Of a stretch of DNA of 64,000 nt, positions 34,410 to 42,594 are shown in pieces. Origin of the DNA: an uncultured Lachnospiraceae bacterium (lineage in GTDB: Bacteria > Bacillota > Clostridia > Lachnospirales > Lachnospiraceae). The position numbers and the translations under genes are program-made. The notes beneath the pieces were generated by a model, which saw only the letters and a list, made by a program, of their open reading frames with translations, was not told the DNA's origin and searched no databases. The stretch lies in the NCBI GenBank assembly GCA_900550475.1, contig URSA01000014.1, positions 1 to 64,000 of the forward strand, read 5' to 3'. The number at the start of each line of letters is the position of its first letter. Position 1 is the first letter of the stretch.

Positions 34410-37019
34410 TCAGTCCCCCGTCTTTCTGCCGGAAAACAGTGAGCGCGGCAGCAGGAGAAGCTCATGCACCAGAAGCGGCACGGCGGACAAGAGCAGCAGA
34501 AAGCGCCAGTCTTTGAAGAACAGTCTGCATGTGCCGAAAGCGTTGGTGAAATAGGGAACGGAGGTTGCAAGCACCTGTAAGCCGATTCCCAGTACAAAAG
34601 CGAGCAACATCAGCTTGTTTGTAAAATGCTTCATGCGGAACAGGGAGCATTCCGTATCGCGCATGCCGATGGCATGGAACAGCTGGGAGATGCCGAGCAC
34701 GGTAAAGGCATAAGTCTGGCAGCGTACCAGAATATCGGGAACCGCGAGCAAAAGCCGGATATGCTCTATTGTGACAGGAATGTCATTTGCAAGCAGCAGC
34801 CTGAGCGGCAGCTGCAGGAAAGCAATTAAACTGATCAAGGATATCAACACCCCGTACAGAATTGTGCAGAACAGTCCGCCCTCGGCGAACAGGCTCTCCT
34901 CTTTTGGACGGGGTGGTTTTTTCATAAAGTGGGAGGTGTCGCTGACGTCCACACCTAACGAAAGCGCCGGAAGGGAATCCGTGATCAGGTTGATCCAGAG
35001 GATGTGGGCGGGCTTTAGCGGTGACGGAAATCCGGCCAGGATGGCGACGAGCATGGTGATGATCTCGCCGAAGTTGGAGGAGAGCAGGAACAGCACGGAT
35101 TTCTTGATGTTGGCATAGATGCTCCTGCCCTGCTCGATGGCTTTCACAATGGTAGAAAAATTGTCGTCCGTCAGGATGATATCCGAGGCGTTTTTTGCCA
35201 CATCAGTGCCGGTGATCCCCATAGCGATCCCCACGTCGGCGGATTTTAAGGAGGGCGCGTCGTTGACGCCGTCCCCGGTCATCGCCACGATGTGTCCGCT
35301 CTCCTTAAGCGCTTTTACCAGACGGGTCTTGTGCTCGGGGGAGACCTGTGCAAAGACCCTGACGCGGGAAAGGGTATCCTGCAGCGCGCCGGGAGGGAGG
35401 GCATCCAGCTCGGAGCCGGTCATACATTGGGAAATATGATCGGCGATGGAGAGCTCCTTTGCGATGGCACAGGCGGTGTCCACCCGGTCTCCGGTGATCA
35501 TGACGGTGCGGACACCCGCACTGTGACATGCCAGCACCGCCTCCCGCGCCTCCGGACGGATGGGATCCTTCATGCCCGCAAGACCGAGAAAGGTCAGATC
35601 CTTCTCCGTGGGACGGTCTGTGCCGGTCGCCATACCCAGTGCCAGAATCCGCAGCGCCTTGTCGGACAATTCCTTGATGGCGGCGTAGATGGCTTTCTTA
35701 TGGGAGGGGGTGAAGGGAACGGTCTGACCGTTCTGGCGGATGTAGCGGCAGCGCTTGATCAGCTCGTCGGGTGAGCCTTTCGTAAAGGATATGCTGCTGC
35801 TTCCCTGCCTGTGGAGCGTGGTCATCATCTTGCGGTCGGAGTCAAAGGGCAGCTCGCCGATGCGGGGCATGCGCAGCTCCAGAGCGGGGCGGTACAGACC
35901 GAAGTCGGCGGTCATATCCAGAAGGGCAAGCTCCGTGGGATCCCCGATGCGGACGGCTTCCGCGGCGAGAAGTTCGCTTCCGCGGTCAGTGTCTTTTTCA
36001 AGGGAGGCGTCGTTGCAGAGCGCAAAGCCCTCCAGAAAAAAACGATCCTTCCCCCGGCTTAAGGCTGTGGGTGCGCAGAGATGCCCGTCCGTGTAGCATT
36101 CCGTCACGGACATGCGGTTCTGGGTCAGGGTTCCCGTCTTGTCGGAGCAGACCACACTGACGCAGCCCAGTGTCTCCACGCTGGGAAGGCGCTTTATAAT
36201 CGTGTTGACCTTTACCATGCGGGACACGCTGAGGGCGAGCACCATGGTCACGATGGCGGGCAGTCCCTCCGGTACGGCGGCGACCGCCAAGGAGATGGCG
36301 GTGATGAGCATTTCGGGAATGTTTCTTTTTTGCAGCAGTGCAATGCCGAAGAGCAGGGCGCAGAGAATCAGGGAAATGATGCTCAGAATCTTTCCCAGAT
36401 CTGCCAGCCGCTTCTGAAGGGGCGTGCTCTCGGAGGGTGCGTCGTTGATCAGGCGGGCAATTTTGCCGATCTCCGTGTTCATGCCGATGGCGGTCACGAT
36501 TCCGGTTCCCCTTCCGTAGGTCACATTGGTTGACATAAATGCGAGATTATGCTGTCTGGTATCCTTCTCCACGGGCAGGGATTCCCCGGTGAGCGCGGAT
36601 TCCTCAATTTTGAGACTCTGGGTATCAGTAAGACGAAGATCGGCGGGAACCTGGCGGCCGGCATCCAGAAGAACAATGTCGCCGGGAATCAGATCGCTTG
36701 CGGCGATCTCCCTCGGAGTGCCGTTCTCCAATATGACGGCGCGGGGACTTGTCATTTCCTTCAGGGCGTCCAGCGCGCGCTGGGCTTTGCCCTCCTGAAT
36801 CACGCCAACCACTGCGTTGACCAGGATCACCGCCAGAATGATGGCAGTGTCACTGTATTCTCCGAGAAGCAGGGAGATGGCTGCGGCGATGAACAGAATG
36901 AAGATCAGAGGATCGTTGAGCTGCTCGCAGAAGCGCCGGGCGGCGGTCTTTCTGCGTCCCTCCGAAAGAATGTTGTGGCCGCGTTCCGATTGCGGCGCAG
37001 ATAACGGTTTTGTATGCAT
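34410..37019 (-). CDS. P-type cation-translocating ATPase (calcium/P2A type)
   Basis: 869 residues. The phosphorylated Asp293 is in CSDKTGTLTQN, preceded by the membrane motif AAVPEGLPAIV that binds the ion. TGES in SALTGESLPVEKD is the actuator-domain motif, MTGDGVNDAPSLKSADVGIA the hinge motif, and four C-terminal membrane segments close the protein. The type is that of calcium-transporting ATPases; manganese or other divalent ions are possible. The N-terminus is about 15-20 residues shorter than usual. Its ribosome site GGGGGG lies in the 3' arm of a strong hairpin. It follows a 47-residue membrane protein on the same strand. Confidence 0.92.
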   Translation of the reverse strand: MHTKPLSAPQSERGHNILSEGRRKTAARRFCEQLNDPLIFILFIAAAISLLLGEYSDTAIILAVILVNAVVGVIQEGKAQRALDALKEMTSPRAVILENGTPREIAASDLIPGDIVLLDAGRQVPADLRLTDTQSLKIEESALTGESLPVEKDTRQHNLAFMSTNVTYGRGTGIVTAIGMNTEIGKIARLINDAPSESTPLQKRLADLGKILSIISLILCALLFGIALLQKRNIPEMLITAISLAVAAVPEGLPAIVTMVLALSVSRMVKVNTIIKRLPSVETLGCVSVVCSDKTGTLTQNRMSVTECYTDGHLCAPTALSRGKDRFFLEGFALCNDASLEKDTDRGSELLAAEAVRIGDPTELALLDMTADFGLYRPALELRMPRIGELPFDSDRKMMTTLHRQGSSSISFTKGSPDELIKRCRYIRQNGQTVPFTPSHKKAIYAAIKELSDKALRILALGMATGTDRPTEKDLTFLGLAGMKDPIRPEAREAVLACHSAGVRTVMITGDRVDTACAIAKELSIADHISQCMTGSELDALPPGALQDTLSRVRVFAQVSPEHKTRLVKALKESGHIVAMTGDGVNDAPSLKSADVGIAMGITGTDVAKNASDIILTDDNFSTIVKAIEQGRSIYANIKKSVLFLLSSNFGEIITMLVAILAGFPSPLKPAHILWINLITDSLPALSLGVDVSDTSHFMKKPPRPKEESLFAEGGLFCTILYGVLISLISLIAFLQLPLRLLLANDIPVTIEHIRLLLAVPDILVRCQTYAFTVLGISQLFHAIGMRDTECSLFRMKHFTNKLMLLAFVLGIGLQVLATSVPYFTNAFGTCRLFFKDWRFLLLLSAVPLLVHELLLLPRSLFSGRKTGD

Positions 37020-37023
37020 AAAA

Positions 37024-37087
37024 ATCCCCCCGAGTCATGGCTTGCGGCAGTGGACCTGCCTAAAGCAGAATATGACCCGGGGGGACA
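37024..37087 (-). promoter_or_regulatory. Hairpin that covers the ATPase ribosome-binding site
   Basis: On the minus strand, CCCCCCGGGTCAT pairs with ATGACTCGGGGGG over 13 bp (one G-U). Between them lie a second hairpin GGCAG-GTCCA-CTGCC and unpaired segments. The GGGGGG is the only ribosome site for the ATPase and is followed by ATTTTT and the ATG, so the same stem looks both like an intrinsic terminator and like a translational lock. I could not match it to a known metal riboswitch. Confidence 0.6.
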
Positions 37088-37105
37088 AATTATGAAAAGA
37101 CTGTT

Positions 37106-37249
37106 TTATTTGGTCAAAGGAATGCCTTTGACAATTCTGCGATACAGCTTCCAAAGGATGACGCCGGGAAAGCTGATGGTGAGGTAAATGGTGGACAATC
37201 CGCCTGCCAGCGCACCGATTACCGCAATGACCCAAAGTAACGGACTCAT
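37106..37249 (-). CDS. 47-residue single-span membrane protein upstream of the P-type ATPase
   Basis: AAAGGAGG lies seven bases before the ATG at 37249 (minus strand). The product starts MSPLLWVIAVIGALAGGLST, has one or two hydrophobic segments through residue 35 and a basic tail (WKLYRRIVKGIPLTK). The size, the strong ribosome site and its position directly before the ATPase suggest a small accessory or regulatory subunit, like other small proteins attached to P-type pumps. No family is recognised. Confidence 0.65.
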   Translation of the reverse strand: MSPLLWVIAVIGALAGGLSTIYLTISFPGVILWKLYRRIVKGIPLTK

Positions 37250-37347
37250 GGAAAAGCCTCCTTTATGTATAGTTTTTTATGTATGGTCCGGACAGATTAC
37301 ATTCCGCTTTTCATCCTAGCACGACGGCGGCTGTGGGAAAACGGGTG

Positions 37348-37395
37348 TTAAGAAACCTTAACACGGAAGGAACAAATCTTAACACGACCTTAACG
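37348..37395 (+). promoter_or_regulatory. Pho-box-like direct repeats before the uridylyltransferase gene
   Basis: TTAAGA (37348), TTAACA (37358), TTAACA (37379) and TTAACG (37390) occur at spacings of 10, 21 and 11 bases, all on one face of the helix. PhoP/PhoB-type OmpR regulators bind such TTAACA repeats in Firmicutes. They lie about 35-80 bases before the -35 box. Confidence 0.5.
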
Positions 37396-37428
37396 CGATC
37401 CCGCTGCACCCGGTGCGAGCGAATCTGG

Positions 37429-37457
37429 TTGCGTAAAAGCCCCGGGAAAGGTATACT
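37429..37457 (+). promoter_or_regulatory. Promoter of the uridylyltransferase gene
   Basis: TTGCGT (37429-37434) and TATACT (37452-37457) with 17-base spacing, 34 bases before the ATG. Confidence 0.6.
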
Positions 37458-37490
37458 GTATAGGAAGAAAGAGAAAAGGAGTGCTTCGGA

Positions 37491-38729
37491 ATGGAAAGAA
37501 ACATGACTTATGAACAGGCAAAGGAAAAACTGGATCGGTACGGTCAGGAACATGTTTTGAAATATTATGAGGAGCTGACGCAGACAGAGAGGGAGGAGCT
37601 GCTCCGCCAGATTGCGGAGACGGATTTTTCCGTGGTGGAGTCCTGCAAGCACAAGGAGGAGCTGGCAGGGAAAGGAAAGATCAGCCCTCTTGGAGCCATG
37701 GAGCTGCCCGAGATCGAGGAGAACCGCAGAGAATTTGAAAAGCTGGGGCTTGCCGCCATCCGCGAAGGAAAGGTGGGCGCCGTGCTGCTCGCGGGCGGTA
37801 TGGGAACCAGACTGGGCTCCGACGATCCCAAGGGAATGTATAACATCGGTATCAACAAGGACATGTATATTTTTGAGCGCCTCATCTGCAACCTGATGCA
37901 GGTGGTGGAGCAGGCGGGAGAATGGATCACGCTGTTTGTGATGACGAGCGAAAAGAACCATGAGGCAACCGTCCGTTTCCTGACGGAGCATGCCTTCTTC
38001 GGATACCGCCCGGACAGGGTGCATTTCTTCAAACAGGAGATGGCGCCTGCGGCGGACTACGAGGGAAAGGTGTATCTGGAGGCAAAAAACAGGATCTCCA
38101 CATCCCCCAACGGCAACGGAGGCTGGTATATTTCCATGAAGAATACGGGAGTTCTCGACGTTGTGAGACGGGAGGGAATCGAGTGGCTCAACGTGTTTGC
38201 GGTGGACAACGTGCTGCAGCGCATCGCGGACCCGGTGTTCATCGGTGCGGTTCTTTCCAAAAACTGCGTGGTGGGAGCCAAGGTGGTGAGAAAGAATGCG
38301 CCGGATGAGAAGGTGGGCGTCATGTGTCTGGAGGACGGCAGACCCTCCATCGTGGAGTACTACGAGCTCACGGAGGAGTTGATGAACGCCAAGAACGAGA
38401 AGGGAGATCCCGCATACAATTTTGGTGTGATCCTGAACTACCTGTTTCAGGAATCCGCGCTCAGCGAGTTTGTGGAAAAGAAGCTGCCTCTGCATGTGGT
38501 GGAAAAGAAAATCCCCTATCTTGACGAAAACGGTGAGCTTGTGAAGCCGGAGGCGCCCAACGGCTATAAATTCGAGAGTCTGGTGCTTGACATGATCCAT
38601 CAGATGAAGAGCTGCCTGCCCTTTGAGGTGGTCAGGGAGAGGGAATTTGCCCCGATCAAGAACAAGACCGGCGTGGACTCGGTGGAAAGCGCACGGGAGC
38701 TGCTGAAAAAGAACGGTGTGGAACTGTAA
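37491..38729 (+). CDS. UDP-sugar pyrophosphorylase (UAP/UGP1-like uridylyltransferase)
   Basis: 412 residues of the UDPGP type 1 family, better known from eukaryotes. The nucleotide-binding loop is VLLAGGMGTRLGSDDPKGMY (about residues 97-116), with FFKQEMAPAAD and VFAVDNVLQRIADP following. It couples UTP with a sugar-1-phosphate (GlcNAc, GalNAc or glucose) to give the UDP-sugar. The loop wording is nearer to UDP-GlcNAc pyrophosphorylases. AGGAG precedes the ATG. The next gene, galE, would interconvert the product, so the pair supplies envelope or exopolysaccharide precursors. Confidence 0.87.
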   Translation: MERNMTYEQAKEKLDRYGQEHVLKYYEELTQTEREELLRQIAETDFSVVESCKHKEELAGKGKISPLGAMELPEIEENRREFEKLGLAAIREGKVGAVLLAGGMGTRLGSDDPKGMYNIGINKDMYIFERLICNLMQVVEQAGEWITLFVMTSEKNHEATVRFLTEHAFFGYRPDRVHFFKQEMAPAADYEGKVYLEAKNRISTSPNGNGGWYISMKNTGVLDVVRREGIEWLNVFAVDNVLQRIADPVFIGAVLSKNCVVGAKVVRKNAPDEKVGVMCLEDGRPSIVEYYELTEELMNAKNEKGDPAYNFGVILNYLFQESALSEFVEKKLPLHVVEKKIPYLDENGELVKPEAPNGYKFESLVLDMIHQMKSCLPFEVVREREFAPIKNKTGVDSVESARELLKKNGVEL

Positions 38730-38851
38730 CAAATATAACATTTTGACAGGTATGTGCAACATAAAAATATTGCTGTCCGCAAGAGAAAGAGCGTAAACTG
38801 AACGTACAAGGACGGGAGCGCGGGGCGCACCGGTTAAGAGGAGGTAGCAGT

Positions 38852-39868
38852 ATGGCAATATTGGTGACAGGCGGTGCCGGCTATATCGGCAGCCACACGG
38901 TGGTGGAACTGCAGAACGCAGGCTACGATGTGGTGGTAATGGACAATCTGAGCAATTCCAGTGAGAAATCCTTAGAGAGAGTGGAGCAGATCACGGGAAA
39001 GCCGGTGAAATTCTGCAAGGCGGACATTCTGGACAGGGAGGCAACGGAGGAGATCTTTGCAAAAGAGAGCATTGATTCCGTGATCCACTTCGCAGGGCTC
39101 AAGGCGGTGGGAGAGTCCGTCCGCAAGCCGTGGGAGTACTACCACAACAATATTGCAGGTACGCTGGTTCTGCTTGACGTCATGCGCAGCCATAATGTGA
39201 AGAACATCATTTTCAGTTCTTCCTCCACCGTGTACGGCACGCCCGAGAAGGTGCCCGTTACGGAGGAGACGCCAAAGGGCGAGTGCACCAACCCTTACGG
39301 CTGGACAAAATCCATGCTGGAGCAGATTTTGTCCGATGTGCAGAAGTCGGATCCTGCGTGGAATGTGATTCTGCTGCGCTATTTCAATCCCATCGGCGCA
39401 CACAAGAGCGGCCTCATCGGAGAGAATCCCAACGGAATCCCCAACAATCTGATGCCCTACATCACGCAGGTAGCGGTGGGCAAGTTAAAGGAGCTGGGCG
39501 TATTCGGAAACGATTATCCCACCCCGGACGGCACCTGCATCCGCGATTATATCCATGTGTGTGACCTTGCGGCAGGACATGTGAAGGCGCTCGGCAAGCT
39601 GAAGGAAAACGCCGGGCTTTCCATCTACAATCTGGGAACCGGCAACGGTTACAGCGTGCTGGAAGTGATCGAGAACTTTGAGAAGGCTACGGGCAAAAAA
39701 ATACCGTACAGCATCAAACCGAGACGAGAGGGCGACATCCCCGAAAATTTTGCCAATGCTGACAAGGCATACAGGGAGCTCGGCTGGAAAGCGCAGTACG
39801 GTATTCTGGAAATGTGTCAGGACTCATGGAGATGGCAGAGCCGGAACCCCAATGGGTATGACGATTAA
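38852..39868 (+). CDS. galE: UDP-glucose 4-epimerase
   Basis: 338 residues, full length. VTGGAGYIGSHTVVEL is the NAD-binding loop at the N-terminus. The catalytic pair is in NPYGWTKSML (Tyr149, Lys153), with SSSSTVYG providing the Ser/Thr. It interconverts UDP-glucose and UDP-galactose (or the N-acetyl forms). GAGGAGGTAGCAGT precedes the ATG. A TTGACA at 38743-38748 gives it a possible promoter of its own. It converges with the hemolysin III gene with a 4-base overlap. Confidence 0.95.
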   Translation: MAILVTGGAGYIGSHTVVELQNAGYDVVVMDNLSNSSEKSLERVEQITGKPVKFCKADILDREATEEIFAKESIDSVIHFAGLKAVGESVRKPWEYYHNNIAGTLVLLDVMRSHNVKNIIFSSSSTVYGTPEKVPVTEETPKGECTNPYGWTKSMLEQILSDVQKSDPAWNVILLRYFNPIGAHKSGLIGENPNGIPNNLMPYITQVAVGKLKELGVFGNDYPTPDGTCIRDYIHVCDLAAGHVKALGKLKENAGLSIYNLGTGNGYSVLEVIENFEKATGKKIPYSIKPRREGDIPENFANADKAYRELGWKAQYGILEMCQDSWRWQSRNPNGYDD

Positions 39869-40515
39869 GCAACGTAGTTATACATGAAGATAAAGTGGCA
39901 CACGCTGCCTGCCATCACAAACAGGTGGAAGATCTCATGGGAACCGAAACCGGCGTGCTTTGCGTTGAAGATAGGAAGCTTCAGCGCATAGATCACGCCG
40001 CCCACCGTATAGATGATTCCGCCTGCCAGAAGCCACAGGAAAGCGGGAAGAGGCAGGGTATCAAGGAGCTGTCCGAACACGAACAGGCACACCCAGCCCA
40101 TGGCGATATACAGGACGGAGGAGAACCATTTTGGGCAGGTGATCCAGAAGGCCTTGATCAGCATTCCCGCCGCTGCGATGCTCCAGACGATGGTAAGCAG
40201 CGTGTAGCCCTGTTTTCCGCCTAACACAATCAGGCAGACCGGTGTATAGGAACCGGCAATCAGAACAAAAATCATCATATGATCCAGCTTGCGGAAGATG
40301 CGTAACGGCCTGCCGCTTAAGTTTACCGAGTGATAGGTTGCACTGGCACCGTAGAGCAGCACCATGCTCAGCATGAAAATCAGCATAGCCGTAAAGTCCT
40401 GTTTCCCGGAAGAAAGCCCCGCTTTGACCAGCAAAGGCACGGATGCAAAGAGTGCCATCATCAAAGCGATAAAATGGGTGATTGCGCTTCCGGGTTCTCT
40501 TATTGTAATCTGCAT
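39865..40515 (-). CDS. Hemolysin III family (PAQR-like) membrane protein
   Basis: 216 residues, seven membrane segments. The family motifs are EPGSAITHFIALMMAL near the N-terminus, the metal-site stretches GASATYHSVN, LDHMMIFVLIAGSYTPVCL and the C-terminal HEIFHLFVMAGSVCHFIFMY, with conserved Ser, Asp and His residues all present. Members are predicted zinc-dependent membrane hydrolases; hemolysis is not established for most. The start ATG 40515 follows AAGGAGGAATTCGAT on the minus strand. A 17-base palindrome lies 26 bases upstream. Confidence 0.9.
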   Translation of the reverse strand: MQITIREPGSAITHFIALMMALFASVPLLVKAGLSSGKQDFTAMLIFMLSMVLLYGASATYHSVNLSGRPLRIFRKLDHMMIFVLIAGSYTPVCLIVLGGKQGYTLLTIVWSIAAAGMLIKAFWITCPKWFSSVLYIAMGWVCLFVFGQLLDTLPLPAFLWLLAGGIIYTVGGVIYALKLPIFNAKHAGFGSHEIFHLFVMAGSVCHFIFMYNYVA

Positions 40516-40540
40516 ATCGAATTCCTCCTTAAAACAGCAT

Positions 40541-40557
40541 GTAGTTTTCAAAACTAC
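40541..40557 (-). promoter_or_regulatory. 17-base palindrome upstream of the hemolysin III gene
   Basis: GTAGTTTTCAAAACTAC is a perfect odd palindrome between two AGGAGG-like stretches (40525 and 40578 regions). Size and symmetry suit a MarR-family operator such as those of fatty-acid regulators. No promoter boxes are clear. Confidence 0.4.
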
Positions 40558-40604
40558 TTCTTGAAAGCATAATACTACCTAAGGAGGAACGTGTCAACAG
40601 ATTT

Positions 40605-40871
40605 TTAATCTTCTTCGATTACGTGAATTTCCAGATAGTCAAAATCGATGTGCTCCACAAAGCAATCCTGTGTGAAACGGGCTTTGTCATGCTTCTGAAA
40701 CTCTTTCACGGTCGAATCCAGCCAGATCGGCTTTCCCAGATCAAACTGATAGCAGACCTCGTCCAACGCATGAAAGATCTTGTGGGTACGGGTGTCTGTG
40801 CTGTTGTCCTCAATGACGGTATCACGCAGCATATGGTTATCTTTAAAAATCTTTGCCCAGAGTCGAAACAT
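40605..40871 (-). CDS. Small conserved-looking hypothetical protein, 88 residues
   Basis: Hydrophilic, acidic protein without a signal or membrane segment. It starts FRLWAKIFKDNHMLRDTVIE and ends FDYLEIHVIEED. ATG 40871 is chosen because GGAG lies seven bases upstream; ATG 40883 is also possible. I have the impression that similar proteins are common in Lachnospiraceae, but I know no function for them. It is divergent from relQ. Confidence 0.7.
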   Translation of the reverse strand: MFRLWAKIFKDNHMLRDTVIEDNSTDTRTHKIFHALDEVCYQFDLGKPIWLDSTVKEFQKHDKARFTQDCFVEHIDFDYLEIHVIEED

Positions 40872-41024
40872 TTTATTCTCCATTCCGCAGATGTTTTTTC
40901 TCATCATAGCAGAAAAAGAAAGGCTTGTCACTTCAGGAAATTTTGTCGCGTGTGCATACAAACGGAAAAAAGTATGATATACTGGTGTGGGGTAAAAAAC
41001 TGAGAACGGGGTGGAACGGGATAC

Positions 41025-41675
41025 ATGGAGCTTAGAATCAACAGAGACAATGAGGTGGACAGCTGGCAGGAGGTTCTGATCGTATACAATGCGGCACTGA
41101 AACAGATTCAGACCAAGATGGAGATTTTGAATGACGAGTTTCAGCATGTGCACCAGTACAATCCCATCGAGCATATCAAGGCGCGCATCAAGACGTCGGA
41201 GAGCATTGTAAAGAAGCTGAAACGCTACGGCTACGAGTCCACCATTGAAAACATGGTGAAATATGTGAACGACATTGCGGGAATCCGCATTATCTGTTCC
41301 TTCACCTCCGATATCTACCGGATCGCGGACATGATCGAGAATCAGCGGGATATCAAGGTGGAATCGGTGAAGGATTACATCACCTATCCCAAGGCGAGCG
41401 GCTATAAGAGCTATCATATGATCGTGACGGTTCCGGTCTATCTGTCGGACCGCATTGTGGATACGAAGGTGGAGATCCAGATCAGGACGGTCGCCATGGA
41501 TTTCTGGGCGAGTCTGGAGCACAAGATGCACTACAAATTTGAAGGAGATGCGCCGGAGCATATCAAGAACGAGCTGATTGAGTGCGCCCGCATGGTGTCG
41601 GATCTGGACGCCAGAATGCTGTCGCTCAACGAGGAGATACTTGAGCTGGCGGCTGTTCCCGAAAACGCCTCCTAA
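41025..41675 (+). CDS. relQ: Small alarmone synthetase, RelQ-like
   Basis: 216 residues, only the (p)ppGpp synthetase domain of the RelA/SpoT family, without hydrolase or TGS parts. IEHIKARIKTSESIVKKLKR (about 46-65), YVNDIAGIRIIC, DYITYPKASGYKSYHMIV and VEIQIRTVAMDFWASLEHKM are the synthetase motifs. It makes (p)ppGpp from ATP and GTP/GDP in response to stress. The ribosome site is weak (GGAACGGGATAC). Confidence 0.92.
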   Translation: MELRINRDNEVDSWQEVLIVYNAALKQIQTKMEILNDEFQHVHQYNPIEHIKARIKTSESIVKKLKRYGYESTIENMVKYVNDIAGIRIICSFTSDIYRIADMIENQRDIKVESVKDYITYPKASGYKSYHMIVTVPVYLSDRIVDTKVEIQIRTVAMDFWASLEHKMHYKFEGDAPEHIKNELIECARMVSDLDARMLSLNEEILELAAVPENAS

Positions 41676-41685
41676 AATGAGGAGT

Positions 41686-41714
41686 GCCCCGATGCATTTC
41701 TGCACCGGGGCTAT
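41686..41714 (+). terminator. Terminator-like hairpin after relQ
   Basis: GCCCCG (41686-41691) and CGGGGC (41706-41711) with TGCA/TGCA pairing inside; only a weak T-run (TATT) follows. Confidence 0.6.
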
Positions 41715-41955
41715 TATGAAAAAATTTATCAATCAACTGCTTCTTGATGGTTTTTATTATAACAATTAAATATGAACAAACTATGAACATGATGTGAAGA
41801 AACGGTAAAACTTACAAAATTTATAATTAAACGAAAAAGAAAATATGCAATATGCACAAAAGCGTGCTTTTTGTTGTCTTTTGCGGTTTCTGATGTTAAA
41901 ATGATAGACAGGAAGGGCACCGGAAAGTGGTAGGGATATGTTTGGAGGAAGATGG

Positions 41956-42495
41956 ATGGATACGTTTATGGATAAGCTGGCGCAGAAACTGACTGCGCAG
42001 GAGATGATCAAAGCGAATGCCGCTGCGGATGCGGCGGAGCTTTCCCGCATGAGAGAGCAGACGGCGGAGTACGAGAAGCTGTTCGCCGAGATGCAGGGAA
42101 GCAGCGAGAAGAACGCTGAGAATGCGCAGAAGGTGCAGGAGCTGGTCGAGGCGGGCATCGCCAGGATCGAAAAAATGCAGTGTGAATCCCAGGCGTCCGA
42201 GGAACTGAAACAGCTTTTAACGGAGCTTAAGGAGCAGCAGGCAAATCTCGAGAAGGCGCAGACTGAGCAGTTTGAGCAGCTCACCGATCACGTTCACAAG
42301 GAAAATGTCAAGGTGTACCGCAACGTGCAGGCGGTGGTGGTGGATGAGACAGCCAAACAGAATGAGATCAACGGCAAGACCTTGTCCTCCGTATCGAAAA
42401 AGCTGAGCGCGGTGCTGGGCATTTCCATCGTGGCGCTTCTTGTGTCGACGGCGGGCCTGGTATTCCAGATTCTGGTCTATCTTCATATATTATGA
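41956..42495 (+). CDS. Coiled-coil protein with a C-terminal membrane anchor
   Basis: 179 residues. Residues about 1-125 are highly charged, with heptad-like Leu/Ala spacing and Glu-Gln-rich stretches (QTAEYEKLFAEMQ, ELKQLLTELKEQQANLEKAQ), indicating a long coiled coil. One membrane segment (ISIVALLVSTAGLVFQILVY) closes the protein. The start ATG 41956 is six bases after GGAGGA; the frame extends to 41938 without a site. Function unknown. Confidence 0.75.
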   Translation: MDTFMDKLAQKLTAQEMIKANAAADAAELSRMREQTAEYEKLFAEMQGSSEKNAENAQKVQELVEAGIARIEKMQCESQASEELKQLLTELKEQQANLEKAQTEQFEQLTDHVHKENVKVYRNVQAVVVDETAKQNEINGKTLSSVSKKLSAVLGISIVALLVSTAGLVFQILVYLHIL

Positions 42496-42507
42496 TGCCA
42501 GGGTCAA

Positions 42508-42554
42508 AAGGTCTAAGCCCACATAAGCTTGCTTATAAGTGGGTGAAAGACCTT
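42508..42554 (+). other. Long hairpin before the flavin reductase gene
   Basis: AAGGTCT (42508-42514) pairs with AGACCTT (42548-42554), GCCCAC (42517-42522) with GTGGGT (42539-42544) and TAAGC (42524-42528) with GCTTA (42531-42535). An outer GGGTC (42501-42505) could compete for GACCTT. No T-run follows, so it is not a standard terminator; it may be a leader structure. Confidence 0.45.
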
Positions 42555-42594
42555 GGGACTATTATAGAATTATTTAGAAAAGGCGGGATTTTAC

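Noticed and set aside
37311..38858. 515-codon open frame opposite the uridylyltransferase gene
   Set aside because: Shadow frame rich in His and Leu without domains; the plus-strand gene has a promoter, ribosome site and diagnostic nucleotide loop.
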